A stretch of DNA of 31,719 nucleotides from positions 1 to 31,719 of the forward strand of contig JBKPDG010000008.1 of the NCBI GenBank assembly GCA_046727755.1, in the 5' to 3' direction. Below are positions 17,103 to 25,552 of the stretch, in pieces. Origin of the DNA: JALZAA01 sp046727755 (lineage in GTDB: Bacteria > Actinomycetota > Acidimicrobiia > IMCC26256 > JACDBD01). The stretch's first letter is position 1; every line of letters begins with the position of its first letter. Below the pieces are notes generated by a model. That model was given only the letters and a program-made list of their open reading frames with translations. It had not been told where the DNA came from and made no database searches. The position numbers and the translations under genes were made by a program.

Positions 17103-17108
17103 AGGCTA
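17103..17108 (-). promoter_or_regulatory. -10 box of crotonase-murA operon (leaderless)
   Basis: TAGCCT on the minus strand ends 8 bases before the ATG at 17094. Confidence 0.5.
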
Positions 17109-17136
17109 CCGCCCGGCTGCGCCGGGTCGGAGAAGC

Positions 17137-17661
17137 TCAGCTGGCGATGATCTCGTGCGTGCCCGTGATCGGCTGGGCGACGGCCAACGCGACGATCGGG
17201 ACGGGCTGCATGAAGCCGGGCACGAGCCGGGGCTCGACCGGCCGCAGGTCGGCGCCGTCCGACACGAACTCGGCCATGTCGGCGCCGGCCAGGATCTCGC
17301 CGGGCGCGGCGACATCGCTCAGCCGCGAGGCCAGATTCACCGGACCGCCGATGTAGTCGTCGCCTTCGAAGAGGATCACGTCGCCGCCGGAGAACCCCGC
17401 CCGGATGGGCAGGTCGACGGCGTCCGACGCGCGCTGGTCGAGGGCGAGGAGCGCGGCCGCCAGCGCGGGGCCGTCGGTGCTGACGAACATCGCGCCGTCA
17501 CCGAGCCACTTCGCAACCCGCACACCGTGCTCGGACGCGATGTACCGCACGAGCGTACGGAAGCCGGTGAGCACGGCAACCGCCTCCTCGTCGCCGTGGA
17601 CCTCGGTGTAGCGGGTGAACCCGCAAAGGTCGACGAAGGCGAAGTAGCGGCGAACTCGCAT
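17137..17661 (-). CDS. Stand-alone class III adenylate cyclase domain
   Basis: 174 residues consisting of one class III nucleotidyl cyclase catalytic domain. All expected residues can be seen: metal-binding Asp11 (FVDLCGFT) and Asp55 (KWLGDG), adenine-selecting Lys51 and Asp102 (DYIGGPVN), and transition-state Asn109 and Arg113 (VNLASR). This predicts active cAMP synthesis by a homodimer. There is no membrane segment, HAMP or other sensor domain, so it is a cytoplasmic minimal cyclase, shorter than most. The ATG at 17661 is used. A TATTGT hexamer about 36 bases upstream could be its promoter, but the ribosome binding site is poor. Confidence 0.88.
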   Translation of the reverse strand: MRVRRYFAFVDLCGFTRYTEVHGDEEAVAVLTGFRTLVRYIASEHGVRVAKWLGDGAMFVSTDGPALAAALLALDQRASDAVDLPIRAGFSGGDVILFEGDDYIGGPVNLASRLSDVAAPGEILAGADMAEFVSDGADLRPVEPRLVPGFMQPVPIVALAVAQPITGTHEIIAS

Positions 17662-17697
17662 GTCACCAGTCTCGCAGGTGCCGGCTCGGCGGGCCGA

Positions 17698-17703
17698 ACA
17701 ATA
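17698..17703 (-). promoter_or_regulatory. Candidate -10 box of the cyclase gene
   Basis: TATTGT on the minus strand lies about 36 bases before the ATG at 17661, giving a leader of about 30 bases. It is the only good TANNNT match upstream of this gene. Confidence 0.3.
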
Positions 17704-17752
17704 CGGGGCGGTTCACATTCCCTTCGCGCGGAGTTCGCGGGTCCGGAGAAGG

Positions 17753-17767
17753 ACACTCTGCGAGTGT
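17753..17767. repeat. Short inverted repeat upstream of dinB-like gene
   Basis: ACACTC-TGC-GAGTGT, a perfect six-base inverted repeat with a three-base spacer. It ends 19 bases before the proposed -10 box at 17787, at about the -35 position. It could be an operator or chance. Confidence 0.3.
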
Positions 17768-17786
17768 GACGAATGACTCGCGCGCG

Positions 17787-17792
17787 TACGCT
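17787..17792 (+). promoter_or_regulatory. -10 box of dinB-like gene (leaderless)
   Basis: TACGCT ends 7 bases before the GTG at 17800. This spacing, seen at many genes in the window, is the reason for preferring GTG 17800 over the upstream ATG at 17773. Confidence 0.5.
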
Positions 17793-17799
17793 GCCGGTC

Positions 17800-18300
17800 G
17801 TGACCGATTCGTCCGGACTCGGTGGCCAGGCGGCCGAGCCCGAGCTGCTGACGGGCTTCCTCGACTGGTACCGCGCAGTCGTCGAGAACAAGGTGTCCGA
17901 TCTGTCGATGGAGGATGCCACCCGGATCATGACGCCGTCCGGGGTCGCGCCCCTCGGCGTCGTGAAGCACCTGGGCGACGTCGAGCAGAGCTGGTTTCGT
18001 GAGCGATTCGCAGGCGAACAGATCGACTACGAATTGAGCTCCGACGACCCGGACGCCATGTTCCGAATCGAGCCCGGCGAGACGGTGGCGTCAGTCCTCG
18101 CGTTCTACCGGGATTCCGTCGCGAATTCGCGACGGATAGCGAGCGCGTCGTCACTCGACGTGCTGAGCGCAGGTGCGCACCGGTTCTACGGCCACGTCTC
18201 TTTGCGGTGGATCCTCGTCCACCTACTCGAGGAGACGGCCCGTCACGCCGGTCATCTCGACCTCATGCGCGAGCAGATCGACGGCAAGACCGGCGACTAG
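17800..18300 (+). CDS. DinB-family (DUF664-like) metal-binding four-helix protein
   Basis: 166 residues from the GTG at 17800 (nine more from the ATG at 17773). The sequence has the layout of DinB-like proteins: an N-terminal helix (LLTGFLDWYRAVVENKV), GVVKHLGDVEQSWF in the second helix, and a C-terminal helix HLLEETARHAGHLDLMREQIDG. One His of the second helix and the two His of the HAGH motif form the usual three-His metal site. Characterised relatives include mycothiol- and bacillithiol-dependent transferases; the specific reaction here is unknown. It is divergent from the cyclase gene and converges on the hydrolase gene with 13 bases between the stops. Confidence 0.88.
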   Translation: MTDSSGLGGQAAEPELLTGFLDWYRAVVENKVSDLSMEDATRIMTPSGVAPLGVVKHLGDVEQSWFRERFAGEQIDYELSSDDPDAMFRIEPGETVASVLAFYRDSVANSRRIASASSLDVLSAGAHRFYGHVSLRWILVHLLEETARHAGHLDLMREQIDGKTGD

Positions 18301-18313
18301 CCAGCGCGCCGCG

Positions 18314-18955
18314 TCAACCCGGGAGCGACCGCACCCAGTCGACGGAGGCGGCGGCGACTTCGGCGGCCACGTCGTCGGTCGTGCGTCCCGATGACTTGCG
18401 CGGCCGGTAGCCGTGATCGGCCGATTCGAGCCAGTGCATCGTCACCGGACCCTTGATCGCCTTCACCGCCGCGGTCAGCGCCTCTTTCCCGGCGAGCGAA
18501 TCCCGCGTGCCGCTCGCGAACAGGCACGGCACGGTGATTCGCGGGAAGTGCTCGACGCGGGGTTGGTCCGGCTTCCCCGCTGCGTGCAGCGGATAGCCGA
18601 GCAGGAGCAGGCCGAGCGCGGGCACGGGATCCTCGTCGGTACCGACGATGAGCGAGCAGTACCGGCCGCCCATCGACCGACCGCCGAGCACGAGCCGCTC
18701 GGGCGGCAGCTTGGCCTGACGGGCGAGCTCGCCGGCGGCCTCGCGGGTGGTGGCATCGAGCACGGCCGCTCGGTCGGGTGACTTCCGGCCCGCGTCACGG
18801 TACGGGTAGTTGAAGCGGAGGGATGGGATCTTCGCCACCGCGAGCGCGTCGGCGACGCGACCGAGGGTTGCCGCGTGCATGTCGGATCCCGCGCCGTGCG
18901 CGAGAAGCACCGCCCGGTCGGCGCCGCGCTTCGGACCGGCGTAGATCGAGTTCAT
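18314..18955 (-). CDS. Alpha/beta hydrolase (Tex30/KANL3-like small family)
   Basis: 213 residues. The alpha/beta hydrolase core is complete: LLAHGAGSD (oxyanion region, about 17-25), nucleophile Ser94 in GGRSMGGRY, Asp152 in ASGTRDSLAG, and His181 in SADHGYRP. The compact size without a lid and the AHGAG and LRFNYPYR motifs match the bacterial family often called alpha/beta family hydrolase. The natural substrate is unknown. The ATG at 18955 has a strong site, GGGAGG, four bases upstream. A TACCCT hexamer at 18986-18991 (minus strand) would give a leader of about 24 bases. Confidence 0.88.
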   Translation of the reverse strand: MNSIYAGPKRGADRAVLLAHGAGSDMHAATLGRVADALAVAKIPSLRFNYPYRDAGRKSPDRAAVLDATTREAAGELARQAKLPPERLVLGGRSMGGRYCSLIVGTDEDPVPALGLLLLGYPLHAAGKPDQPRVEHFPRITVPCLFASGTRDSLAGKEALTAAVKAIKGPVTMHWLESADHGYRPRKSSGRTTDDVAAEVAAASVDWVRSLPG

Positions 18956-18985
18956 CGTTCCTCCCTTGTCGCCGTCGCCGCGGCG

Positions 18986-18991
18986 AGGGTA
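18986..18991 (-). promoter_or_regulatory. -10 box of alpha/beta hydrolase gene
   Basis: TACCCT on the minus strand lies about 30 bases before the ATG, so the transcript would carry a short leader containing the GGGAGG ribosome binding site. Confidence 0.4.
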
Positions 18992-19007
18992 TCTGGCCCT
19001 CCCCCGA

Positions 19008-19013
19008 TAGGCT
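19008..19013 (+). promoter_or_regulatory. -10 box of GT4 operon (leaderless)
   Basis: TAGGCT ends 8 bases before the ATG at 19022. It would drive the three coupled genes up to 22118. Confidence 0.5.
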
Positions 19014-19021
19014 GCTCCCTC

Positions 19022-20296
19022 ATGCCGCGCCCGGATCAGCCCCTTCGCGTCGCCTATCTGGTGTATCGCGGCAATCCACATTGCGGTGGCCAGGGTGTCT
19101 ACACCCGCGAGCTCGTGCGCGAGCTCACGGCCCTCGGGCACTCGGTCGAGGTCTTCTCGGGCCAGCCGTACCCGGAGCTCGCGGATCCCGCGCAGCTCAC
19201 GCGCGTTCCGAGTCTCGATCTCTATCGACCCGAGAACCCGTTCCGGGTGCCGTGGCCGTGGGAGTTCAACACCCGCATCGACGTCGCCGAATTCGCCATC
19301 ATGTGCGCGGCCGGCTTCCCCGAGCCGTACACGTTCAGCATGCGGGTGCGGAGGCTGTTGCGGCACCGCCGCACCGACTTCGATGTCGTGCACGACAACC
19401 AGTGTCTCGGGACCGGCCTCGCCAAGTTGGTCGACGACGGATGGCCGATGCTGGCAACGCTTCACCATCCCGTCACCGTCGACCGCGACCTCGACCTCGA
19501 GCACGCCAAGCACGCCTGGAAGCGGGTCACGCTGCGCCGCTGGTACGGCTTCATCGACATGCAGGCACGCGTCGCCCGCCACATCCCGCGGCTCATCACG
19601 GTGTCCAAGTCGTCGCGGCGCGACATCCTCGCCCAGATGAACGTCGAACCGGACCGTTTGCACGTCGTGCCGGTCGGCGCCGACCCCGCGGTGTTCCGCC
19701 CCCGACCCGAGGTGCGTGGCGTTCCCGGTCGCATCATGACGACGGCGAGCGCCGACGTCCCGATGAAGGGGCTCACATCGCTGCTCGAGGCGCTGGCCAA
19801 ACTGCGAACGGAGCGCGACGACGCGCACCTGGTCGTGATCGGCAAGCCGAAGGGGAGGAGCGCGATCCCCGCCCTGATCGACCGGCTCGCCCTCGACGGC
19901 GCCGTCCGGTTCGTGCACGACGTCACCACCGACCGCATCGTGGAGCTCTACGCAGAGGCTGAGCTGGCCGCGGTGCCGTCGCTGTACGAGGGCTTCTCGC
20001 TCCCGGCCGTCGAGGCGATGGCGTGCGGCGTGCCGATCGTCGCCACCACCGGTGGTGCGCTGCCCGAGGTGATCGGGCGCGACGGCGAGACCGGGCTCCT
20101 GGTGCCGCCGGCAGACCCGTCGGCCCTGGCAGCTGCGCTCGGACGCGCGCTCGACGACCCCGCGCTGCGGGCCCGCATCGGCGCCGCCGGTCGGGCTCGG
20201 GCGCTTGAGCGCTTCACGTGGCGCCGGACGGCCGAGGGCACGGCCGAGCACTATCGGGCCCTGCTCGACGAGCACAGCGGAGCCGGCTACCGCTGA
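19022..20296 (+). CDS. GT4 glycosyltransferase, ManT-like (candidate MMP mannosyltransferase)
   Basis: 424 residues of the GT-B fold, family 4. The donor-independent N-terminal loop GGQGVY is at 22-27. The C-terminal donor domain has the EGFSLPAVE motif (Glu323 and Glu331, the family's E-x7-E), followed by GVPIVATTGGALPEV. Retaining transfer from a nucleotide sugar is expected. Followed by coupled methyltransferase and (alpha/alpha)6 barrel genes, it fits the position of the alpha-1,4-mannosyltransferase ManT of mycobacterial methylmannose polysaccharide synthesis, but by sequence alone any GT4 substrate is possible. Its stop overlaps the next start (TGATG). The unlikely upstream extension to 18875 is antisense to the hydrolase gene. 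Confidence 0.9.
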   Translation: MPRPDQPLRVAYLVYRGNPHCGGQGVYTRELVRELTALGHSVEVFSGQPYPELADPAQLTRVPSLDLYRPENPFRVPWPWEFNTRIDVAEFAIMCAAGFPEPYTFSMRVRRLLRHRRTDFDVVHDNQCLGTGLAKLVDDGWPMLATLHHPVTVDRDLDLEHAKHAWKRVTLRRWYGFIDMQARVARHIPRLITVSKSSRRDILAQMNVEPDRLHVVPVGADPAVFRPRPEVRGVPGRIMTTASADVPMKGLTSLLEALAKLRTERDDAHLVVIGKPKGRSAIPALIDRLALDGAVRFVHDVTTDRIVELYAEAELAAVPSLYEGFSLPAVEAMACGVPIVATTGGALPEVIGRDGETGLLVPPADPSALAAALGRALDDPALRARIGAAGRARALERFTWRRTAEGTAEHYRALLDEHSGAGYR

Positions 20297-21009
20297 TGCT
20301 GACGGTCGACTTCACACGGCTCGACCTGCGCGACCGCGAGACGCTGCTCGACCTTGGTTGTGGCGGCGGTCGTCACGCGTTCGAGGCGATGCGACGCGGA
20401 GCCGTGGTCGTCGCGCTCGACGCCGATGCCGCCGAGCTGAAGGACGCGGCGGCGGTGAGTGGTGGCATGGTCGCCGCCGGCGAGCTCCCCCACGGCCCCA
20501 CCGGCGGGATGGTCAACGGGAACGCGCTCACCTTGCCGTTCCCCGACGCGTCGTTCGATCGCATCATCGCCGCCGAGGTGCTCGAGCACATCCCCGGCGA
20601 CGAACGGGCGATCGGCGAGCTCGTCCGGGTGCTGCGGCCCGGCGGGCGCTTGGCCGTCACGGTGCCGACGCGGTGGCCGGAACGGATCTGCTGGGCCCTC
20701 GACCATCGATACCACGACACGCCGGGCGGGCACGTCCGCATCTACCGCCAGCCCGAGCTCGAGGCCAAGCTCGAACGTGCCGGCTTGATGCTGCGCGGCT
20801 CGCATCACGCGCACGCGCTCCACTCGCCGTACTGGATGCTGCGATGCGCCGTCGGCGTCGACAACCCCGACGCGTTGCCGGTCCGCAAGTACCACGACTT
20901 CCTCGTGTGGGAGTTGACCAACCGCCCCGGCTGGGCCCGGCTGCTCGATCGGGCGTTGAACCCGGTGCTGGGCAAGAGCCTCGTCGTCTACACGGAGAAG
21001 CCGCAATGA
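20296..21009 (+). CDS. Class I SAM-dependent methyltransferase (candidate MMP 3-O-methyltransferase)
   Basis: 237 residues of the Methyltransf_11 type. SAM motif I is LLDLGCGGGRH (about 17-27), followed by an acidic residue after strand 2 (VVALDAD), NALTLPFPDASFDRI as motif for the adenine contact, and VLRPGGRLAVTVP. It would methylate a small molecule or sugar. Its four-base overlaps with the GT4 gene (TGATG) and the barrel gene (ATGA) suggest a shared pathway. In the mycobacterial MMP cluster the corresponding gene is thought to methylate O-3 of mannose. This role is inferred from context only. Confidence 0.9.
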   Translation: MLTVDFTRLDLRDRETLLDLGCGGGRHAFEAMRRGAVVVALDADAAELKDAAAVSGGMVAAGELPHGPTGGMVNGNALTLPFPDASFDRIIAAEVLEHIPGDERAIGELVRVLRPGGRLAVTVPTRWPERICWALDHRYHDTPGGHVRIYRQPELEAKLERAGLMLRGSHHAHALHSPYWMLRCAVGVDNPDALPVRKYHDFLVWELTNRPGWARLLDRALNPVLGKSLVVYTEKPQ

Positions 21010-22118
21010 ACGTGCTCTGCAACGTCGATGGAATCGTGACCGCCGACGAGTTGACGGCCACGGTCGACGCGATCGCGTCCGTACAGCTGCCGGACGGCAA
21101 CATCCCGTGGGTACCCGGTCATCACACCGACCCGTGGAACCTGGTCGAGGCCGCAATGGCCCTCGACGTCGGCGGCCGGCACGCCGATGCGGAGCAGGCA
21201 TACGAGTGGCTGCGCGGCCGGCAACGGCCGGACGGCGCGTGGCACGCGTACTACGTCGGCGACGAGGTGAAGGACGCCACCCTCGACACCAACGTCACGT
21301 GCTACATCGCCAACGGCGCGTGGCATCACTATCTGTCGACTCGTGACCGGCGCTTCCTCGACGACTTCTGGCCGGTCGTCGAGCGCGCCATCGACTATGT
21401 CCTCGACTACCAGGCCGAAACGGGCGAGGTCGCGTGGCGAGGCGACGATCCCGACGACGGCGCGCTGCTCACGGGCTCGTCCAGTGTGCACGCCAGCCTG
21501 CGCTGCGCGATCGCGATCGCCGAGCACCTCGGCCACGAGCGTCCCGACTGGGAGCTGTCGCTCGGATCGCTCGCCATCGCCGTCGCCCACCGACCCGACG
21601 TCTTCCTCGACAAGGCGCGCTGGGCGATGGACTGGTACTACCCGATCCTCGGCGGAGTGCTGCGCGGACACTCGGCCCACGCCCGCGTGGCGGGTGGATG
21701 GAAGACCTTCGTGGTTGAGGGCCGCGGCGTGCGCTGCGTGTCAGACCGCCCCTGGGTCACGGCCGCCGAGACGTGCGAGTTCGTCATGGCGCTCGACGCG
21801 ATCGGTGCGCATCAGGAGGCGCGCGAGCTGCTCGAGTCGGTGCAGTTCCTCCGGGCCGACGGCGGCGGCTACTGGACCGGTGCCAACTTCGAGGGCGGCG
21901 TGTTCAATCGCAACGGCCAACTGTTCCCGGTCGAGCAGCCCACGTGGAACTCGGCGGCGGTCGTGCTCGCCGCCCACGCGCTGGCCGGGCATGCGCCGAC
22001 CGCAGGATTGTTCCGCGGCGAGGGACTCCCCCTCGGCCTCACCCCCGCCGAGCTGCTGGCCGCCGGCGCCGAGATCGAAGCCGAGATGGCCCGCGAGGGT
22101 CGCCGGGGTCGCGGCTAA
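21006..22118 (+). CDS. (alpha/alpha)6-barrel protein, candidate MMP endomannosidase (MmpH-like)
   Basis: 370 residues with no signal peptide. Repeated helix pairs with turn motifs SVQLPDGNIPW (about 25-35), GRQRPDGAWHAYYVGDEVKD (about 71-90) and FLRADGGGYWTGANFEGG show an (alpha/alpha)6 toroid. Automatic annotation often calls such proteins prenyltransferase or squalene cyclase repeat proteins. No DxDD or lipid-cyclase motif is present, and acidic residues cluster in the loops (EVKDATLDTN, GDDPDDGALL), more like a glycoside hydrolase. In nontuberculous mycobacteria an endomannosidase (MmpH) lies next to a GT4 mannosyltransferase and two methyltransferases and cuts MMP into primers; this gene occupies the same setting. 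Its ATG overlaps the previous stop (ATGA). The fold is inferred from pattern only. Confidence 0.75.
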   Translation: MNVLCNVDGIVTADELTATVDAIASVQLPDGNIPWVPGHHTDPWNLVEAAMALDVGGRHADAEQAYEWLRGRQRPDGAWHAYYVGDEVKDATLDTNVTCYIANGAWHHYLSTRDRRFLDDFWPVVERAIDYVLDYQAETGEVAWRGDDPDDGALLTGSSSVHASLRCAIAIAEHLGHERPDWELSLGSLAIAVAHRPDVFLDKARWAMDWYYPILGGVLRGHSAHARVAGGWKTFVVEGRGVRCVSDRPWVTAAETCEFVMALDAIGAHQEARELLESVQFLRADGGGYWTGANFEGGVFNRNGQLFPVEQPTWNSAAVVLAAHALAGHAPTAGLFRGEGLPLGLTPAELLAAGAEIEAEMAREGRRGRG

Positions 22119-22129
22119 CTTCTCGTTCC

Positions 22130-22172
22130 GATGCGTTCATGGACCAGAACTGTTCTGGTCTGTGCACGCATC
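22130..22172. terminator. Bidirectional hairpin terminator after the GT4 operon
   Basis: Two 21-base arms (22130-22150 and 22152-22172) pair almost fully, with two G-U pairs and one mismatch; the middle CCAGAAC/GTTCTGG is perfect. The right end overlaps the TGA of the converging methyltransferase. The outer ends GATGCGT and ACGCATC are the same as in the hairpin at 6039-6081. No T tract. Confidence 0.75.
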
Positions 22173-22788
22173 ATTGGCGTCGCAACACCCGCAGGCTGCC
22201 CGTCGTCGACACGGGGGTGAAAAAGCCCGAGGCGACGGCGCGCTTCCACACCTCGAAGGGCGCTTGCCCGCCGTCGCGTGGGTCTTCGAACACGTCGTGG
22301 AAGACGAGCACGCCGTCTGGCGCGACGATCGGAGACCACGACTCGTAGTCGGCGACCACGACGTCGAGAGCGTGACCGCCGTCGACGAACACGAGCCCGA
22401 GCAGCGTGCGCCAGTGCGCGGCGATTGCGGGCGAGTCGCCGACGACGGCGACGACGGTGTCCTCCAGGCCGGAGCGCTCGATCGTTCGGCGGAAGAACGG
22501 CAGCGTGTCCATCCGGCCGGTAGCCGGGTCGACGACCTCGGGGTCGTGATGCTCCCACCCGGCCTGGTTCTCCTCGGAGCCCCGATGGTGGTCGACGCTG
22601 AACAGCACCGTGCCGCCGGCCCGCGCTGCCGCACCCAGGTACACGGCCGACTTTCCGCAATAGCTGCCGATCTCGAGGAGGGGTCCGAGCGATGCCGCGT
22701 CACAACCGGCGGCGTGGAGCGCGAGCCCCTCCTCCTCGGGCATGAACCCCTTGGCGGCGCGCGCGACCTCGAGGAGGCGGTCGTCCAT
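22171..22788 (-). CDS. Small class I SAM methyltransferase (candidate MMP 1-O-methyltransferase, MeT1-like)
   Basis: 205 residues of the Methyltransf_24 type. SAM motif I is LLEIGSYCGKS (37-47), then FSVDHHRGSEENQAGWEH (63-80), GLVFVDGGHA (131-140) and LVFHDVFEDP (161-170). The Asp/His pairs DGGH and HDV suggest a metal-dependent O-methyltransferase. Size and the DHHRGSEE block resemble, as I recall, mycobacterial MeT1, which methylates O-1 of 3-O-methylmannosides and caps MMP. It converges on the GT4-methyltransferase-barrel operon, and the ATG lies only two bases after the stop of the acyl-CoA mutase gene, so it is cotranscribed with that gene. Role is inferred; methyltransferase identity is firm. 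Confidence 0.88.
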   Translation of the reverse strand: MDDRLLEVARAAKGFMPEEEGLALHAAGCDAASLGPLLEIGSYCGKSAVYLGAAARAGGTVLFSVDHHRGSEENQAGWEHHDPEVVDPATGRMDTLPFFRRTIERSGLEDTVVAVVGDSPAIAAHWRTLLGLVFVDGGHALDVVVADYESWSPIVAPDGVLVFHDVFEDPRDGGQAPFEVWKRAVASGFFTPVSTTGSLRVLRRQ

Positions 22789-22790
22789 CC

Positions 22791-24422
<1,632 letters not shown>

Positions 24423-24429
24423 CGCGTCA

Positions 24430-24435
24430 ACGCTA
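24430..24435 (-). promoter_or_regulatory. -10 box of acyl-CoA mutase operon (leaderless)
   Basis: TAGCGT on the minus strand ends 7 bases before the GTG at 24422. Confidence 0.5.
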
Positions 24436-24504
24436 CCGTCCGCCTGCCCTCAACCCGTTGTTGCCGCCGCAAGCACGCCAGGTGGGGCCAGGACGGGCGG
24501 CGGG

Positions 24505-24510
24505 TACAGT
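24505..24510 (+). promoter_or_regulatory. Candidate -10 box of glpX
   Basis: TACAGT lies about 40 bases before the glpX ATG and would give a leader of roughly 33 bases holding the AAGGAG ribosome binding site at 24534-24539. Confidence 0.4.
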
Positions 24511-24550
24511 CCGATCGCGAGCCCGCCCGCCCCAAGGAGATTCCACCGCG

Positions 24551-25540
24551 ATGGAGCAGCGCCAGGCCCCCGACCGCAACCTCGCCATGGAGCTGGCGCG
24601 GGTCACCGAGGCGGCGGCCCTCGCTGCCGGGCGGTGGATGGGCCGGGGCGACAAGGAGGCCGCCGACCAGGCCGCCGTCGACGCCATGCGGCTGGTGGTC
24701 AACAACGTTTCGATGGACGGCGTCGTCGTCATCGGCGAGGGCGAGAAGGACGAGGCGCCGATGCTCTACAACGGCGAGCAGATCGGCTCCGGAGGGCCCG
24801 CGTGCGACATCGCCGTCGACCCGATCGACGGGACGACGCTCACCGCCCTCGGCCGGCCGAACGCGATCGCCGTGATCGCCCTCTCGGAGCGGGGGACGAT
24901 GTTCGACCCCGGCCCGTGCGTGTACATGGAGAAGATCGCCGCCGGCCCCGAGGCGGCCGATGCGATCGACCTCGACGCCCCCGTCACTCACAACCTCCAG
25001 GCGGTCGCCAAGGCGCTGGGCGAGGACGTCGACGACGTGACGGCGGTGATCCTCGACCGTCCCCGGCACGAGGACATCATCAAGGAGTGCCGCGAGGCCG
25101 GCGCCCGCATCCGGCTCATCCCCGACGGCGACGTGGCCGGCGCGATCTCGGCGGCGTGGCCGGAGAGCGGCGCCAACGTCCTCTTCGGCATCGGCGGCAC
25201 ACCGGAGGGCGTGATCGCAGCCTGCGCGTTGAAGTGCCTCGGGGGCGCCATCCAGGGCCGGCTCTGGCCCCGGGACGACGACGAGCGTCGCGCCGCCGCC
25301 GACGCCGGCTACGACCTGACTCGGGTGCTCAGCACGGACGATCTGGTCGCGGGCGACGACGTGTTCTTCTCGGCCACGGGAGTGACCGACGGCGAGCTGC
25401 TCAAGGGCGTCCGCTACTGGGGTGACGGCGCGAGCACCCAGTCGCTGGTGATGCGGTCGAAGTCGGGGACGATCCGCACGATCGACTCCCGCCACCGCTG
25501 GCACAAGCTCATGCGCTACTCGTCCCTCAAGTTCGACTGA
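24551..25540 (+). CDS. glpX: Class II fructose-1,6-bisphosphatase
   Basis: 329 residues. It hydrolyses fructose-1,6-bisphosphate to fructose-6-phosphate in gluconeogenesis. Family motifs are complete: GRGDKEAADQAAVDAMR at about 31-47 (metal Asp34), VVVIGEGEKDEAPML at 58-72, and DPIDGTTL at 90-97 (metal ligands Asp90, Asp93). FGIGGTPEGVIAA and GRLWPRDDDER follow. Actinobacteria typically rely on GlpX as their only FBPase. The ATG at 24551 is preceded by AAGGAGA, with a slightly long spacing of 11 bases. It converges on the secreted protein gene with eight bases between the stops. Confidence 0.95.
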   Translation: MEQRQAPDRNLAMELARVTEAAALAAGRWMGRGDKEAADQAAVDAMRLVVNNVSMDGVVVIGEGEKDEAPMLYNGEQIGSGGPACDIAVDPIDGTTLTALGRPNAIAVIALSERGTMFDPGPCVYMEKIAAGPEAADAIDLDAPVTHNLQAVAKALGEDVDDVTAVILDRPRHEDIIKECREAGARIRLIPDGDVAGAISAAWPESGANVLFGIGGTPEGVIAACALKCLGGAIQGRLWPRDDDERRAAADAGYDLTRVLSTDDLVAGDDVFFSATGVTDGELLKGVRYWGDGASTQSLVMRSKSGTIRTIDSRHRWHKLMRYSSLKFD

Positions 25541-25552
25541 CGCACTCGTCAG
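25537..25552. terminator. Short hairpin between glpX and the secreted protein gene
   Basis: CTGACG-CACT-CGTCAG, a perfect six-base stem with a four-base loop, overlaps the TGA stop codons of both converging genes. It is short and lacks a T tract, so termination is plausible but unproven. Confidence 0.45.

Noticed and set aside
17773..17799. ATG at 17773 as start of the dinB-like gene
   Set aside because: No ribosome binding site and the proposed -10 box would lie inside the coding region; GTG 17800 fits the leaderless pattern better. Still possible.
21006..22118. Annotation as prenyltransferase or squalene-hopene cyclase
   Set aside because: No cyclase DxDD or QW-repeat series; the setting with a GT4 and methyltransferases suggests a glycan-active (alpha/alpha)6 protein.
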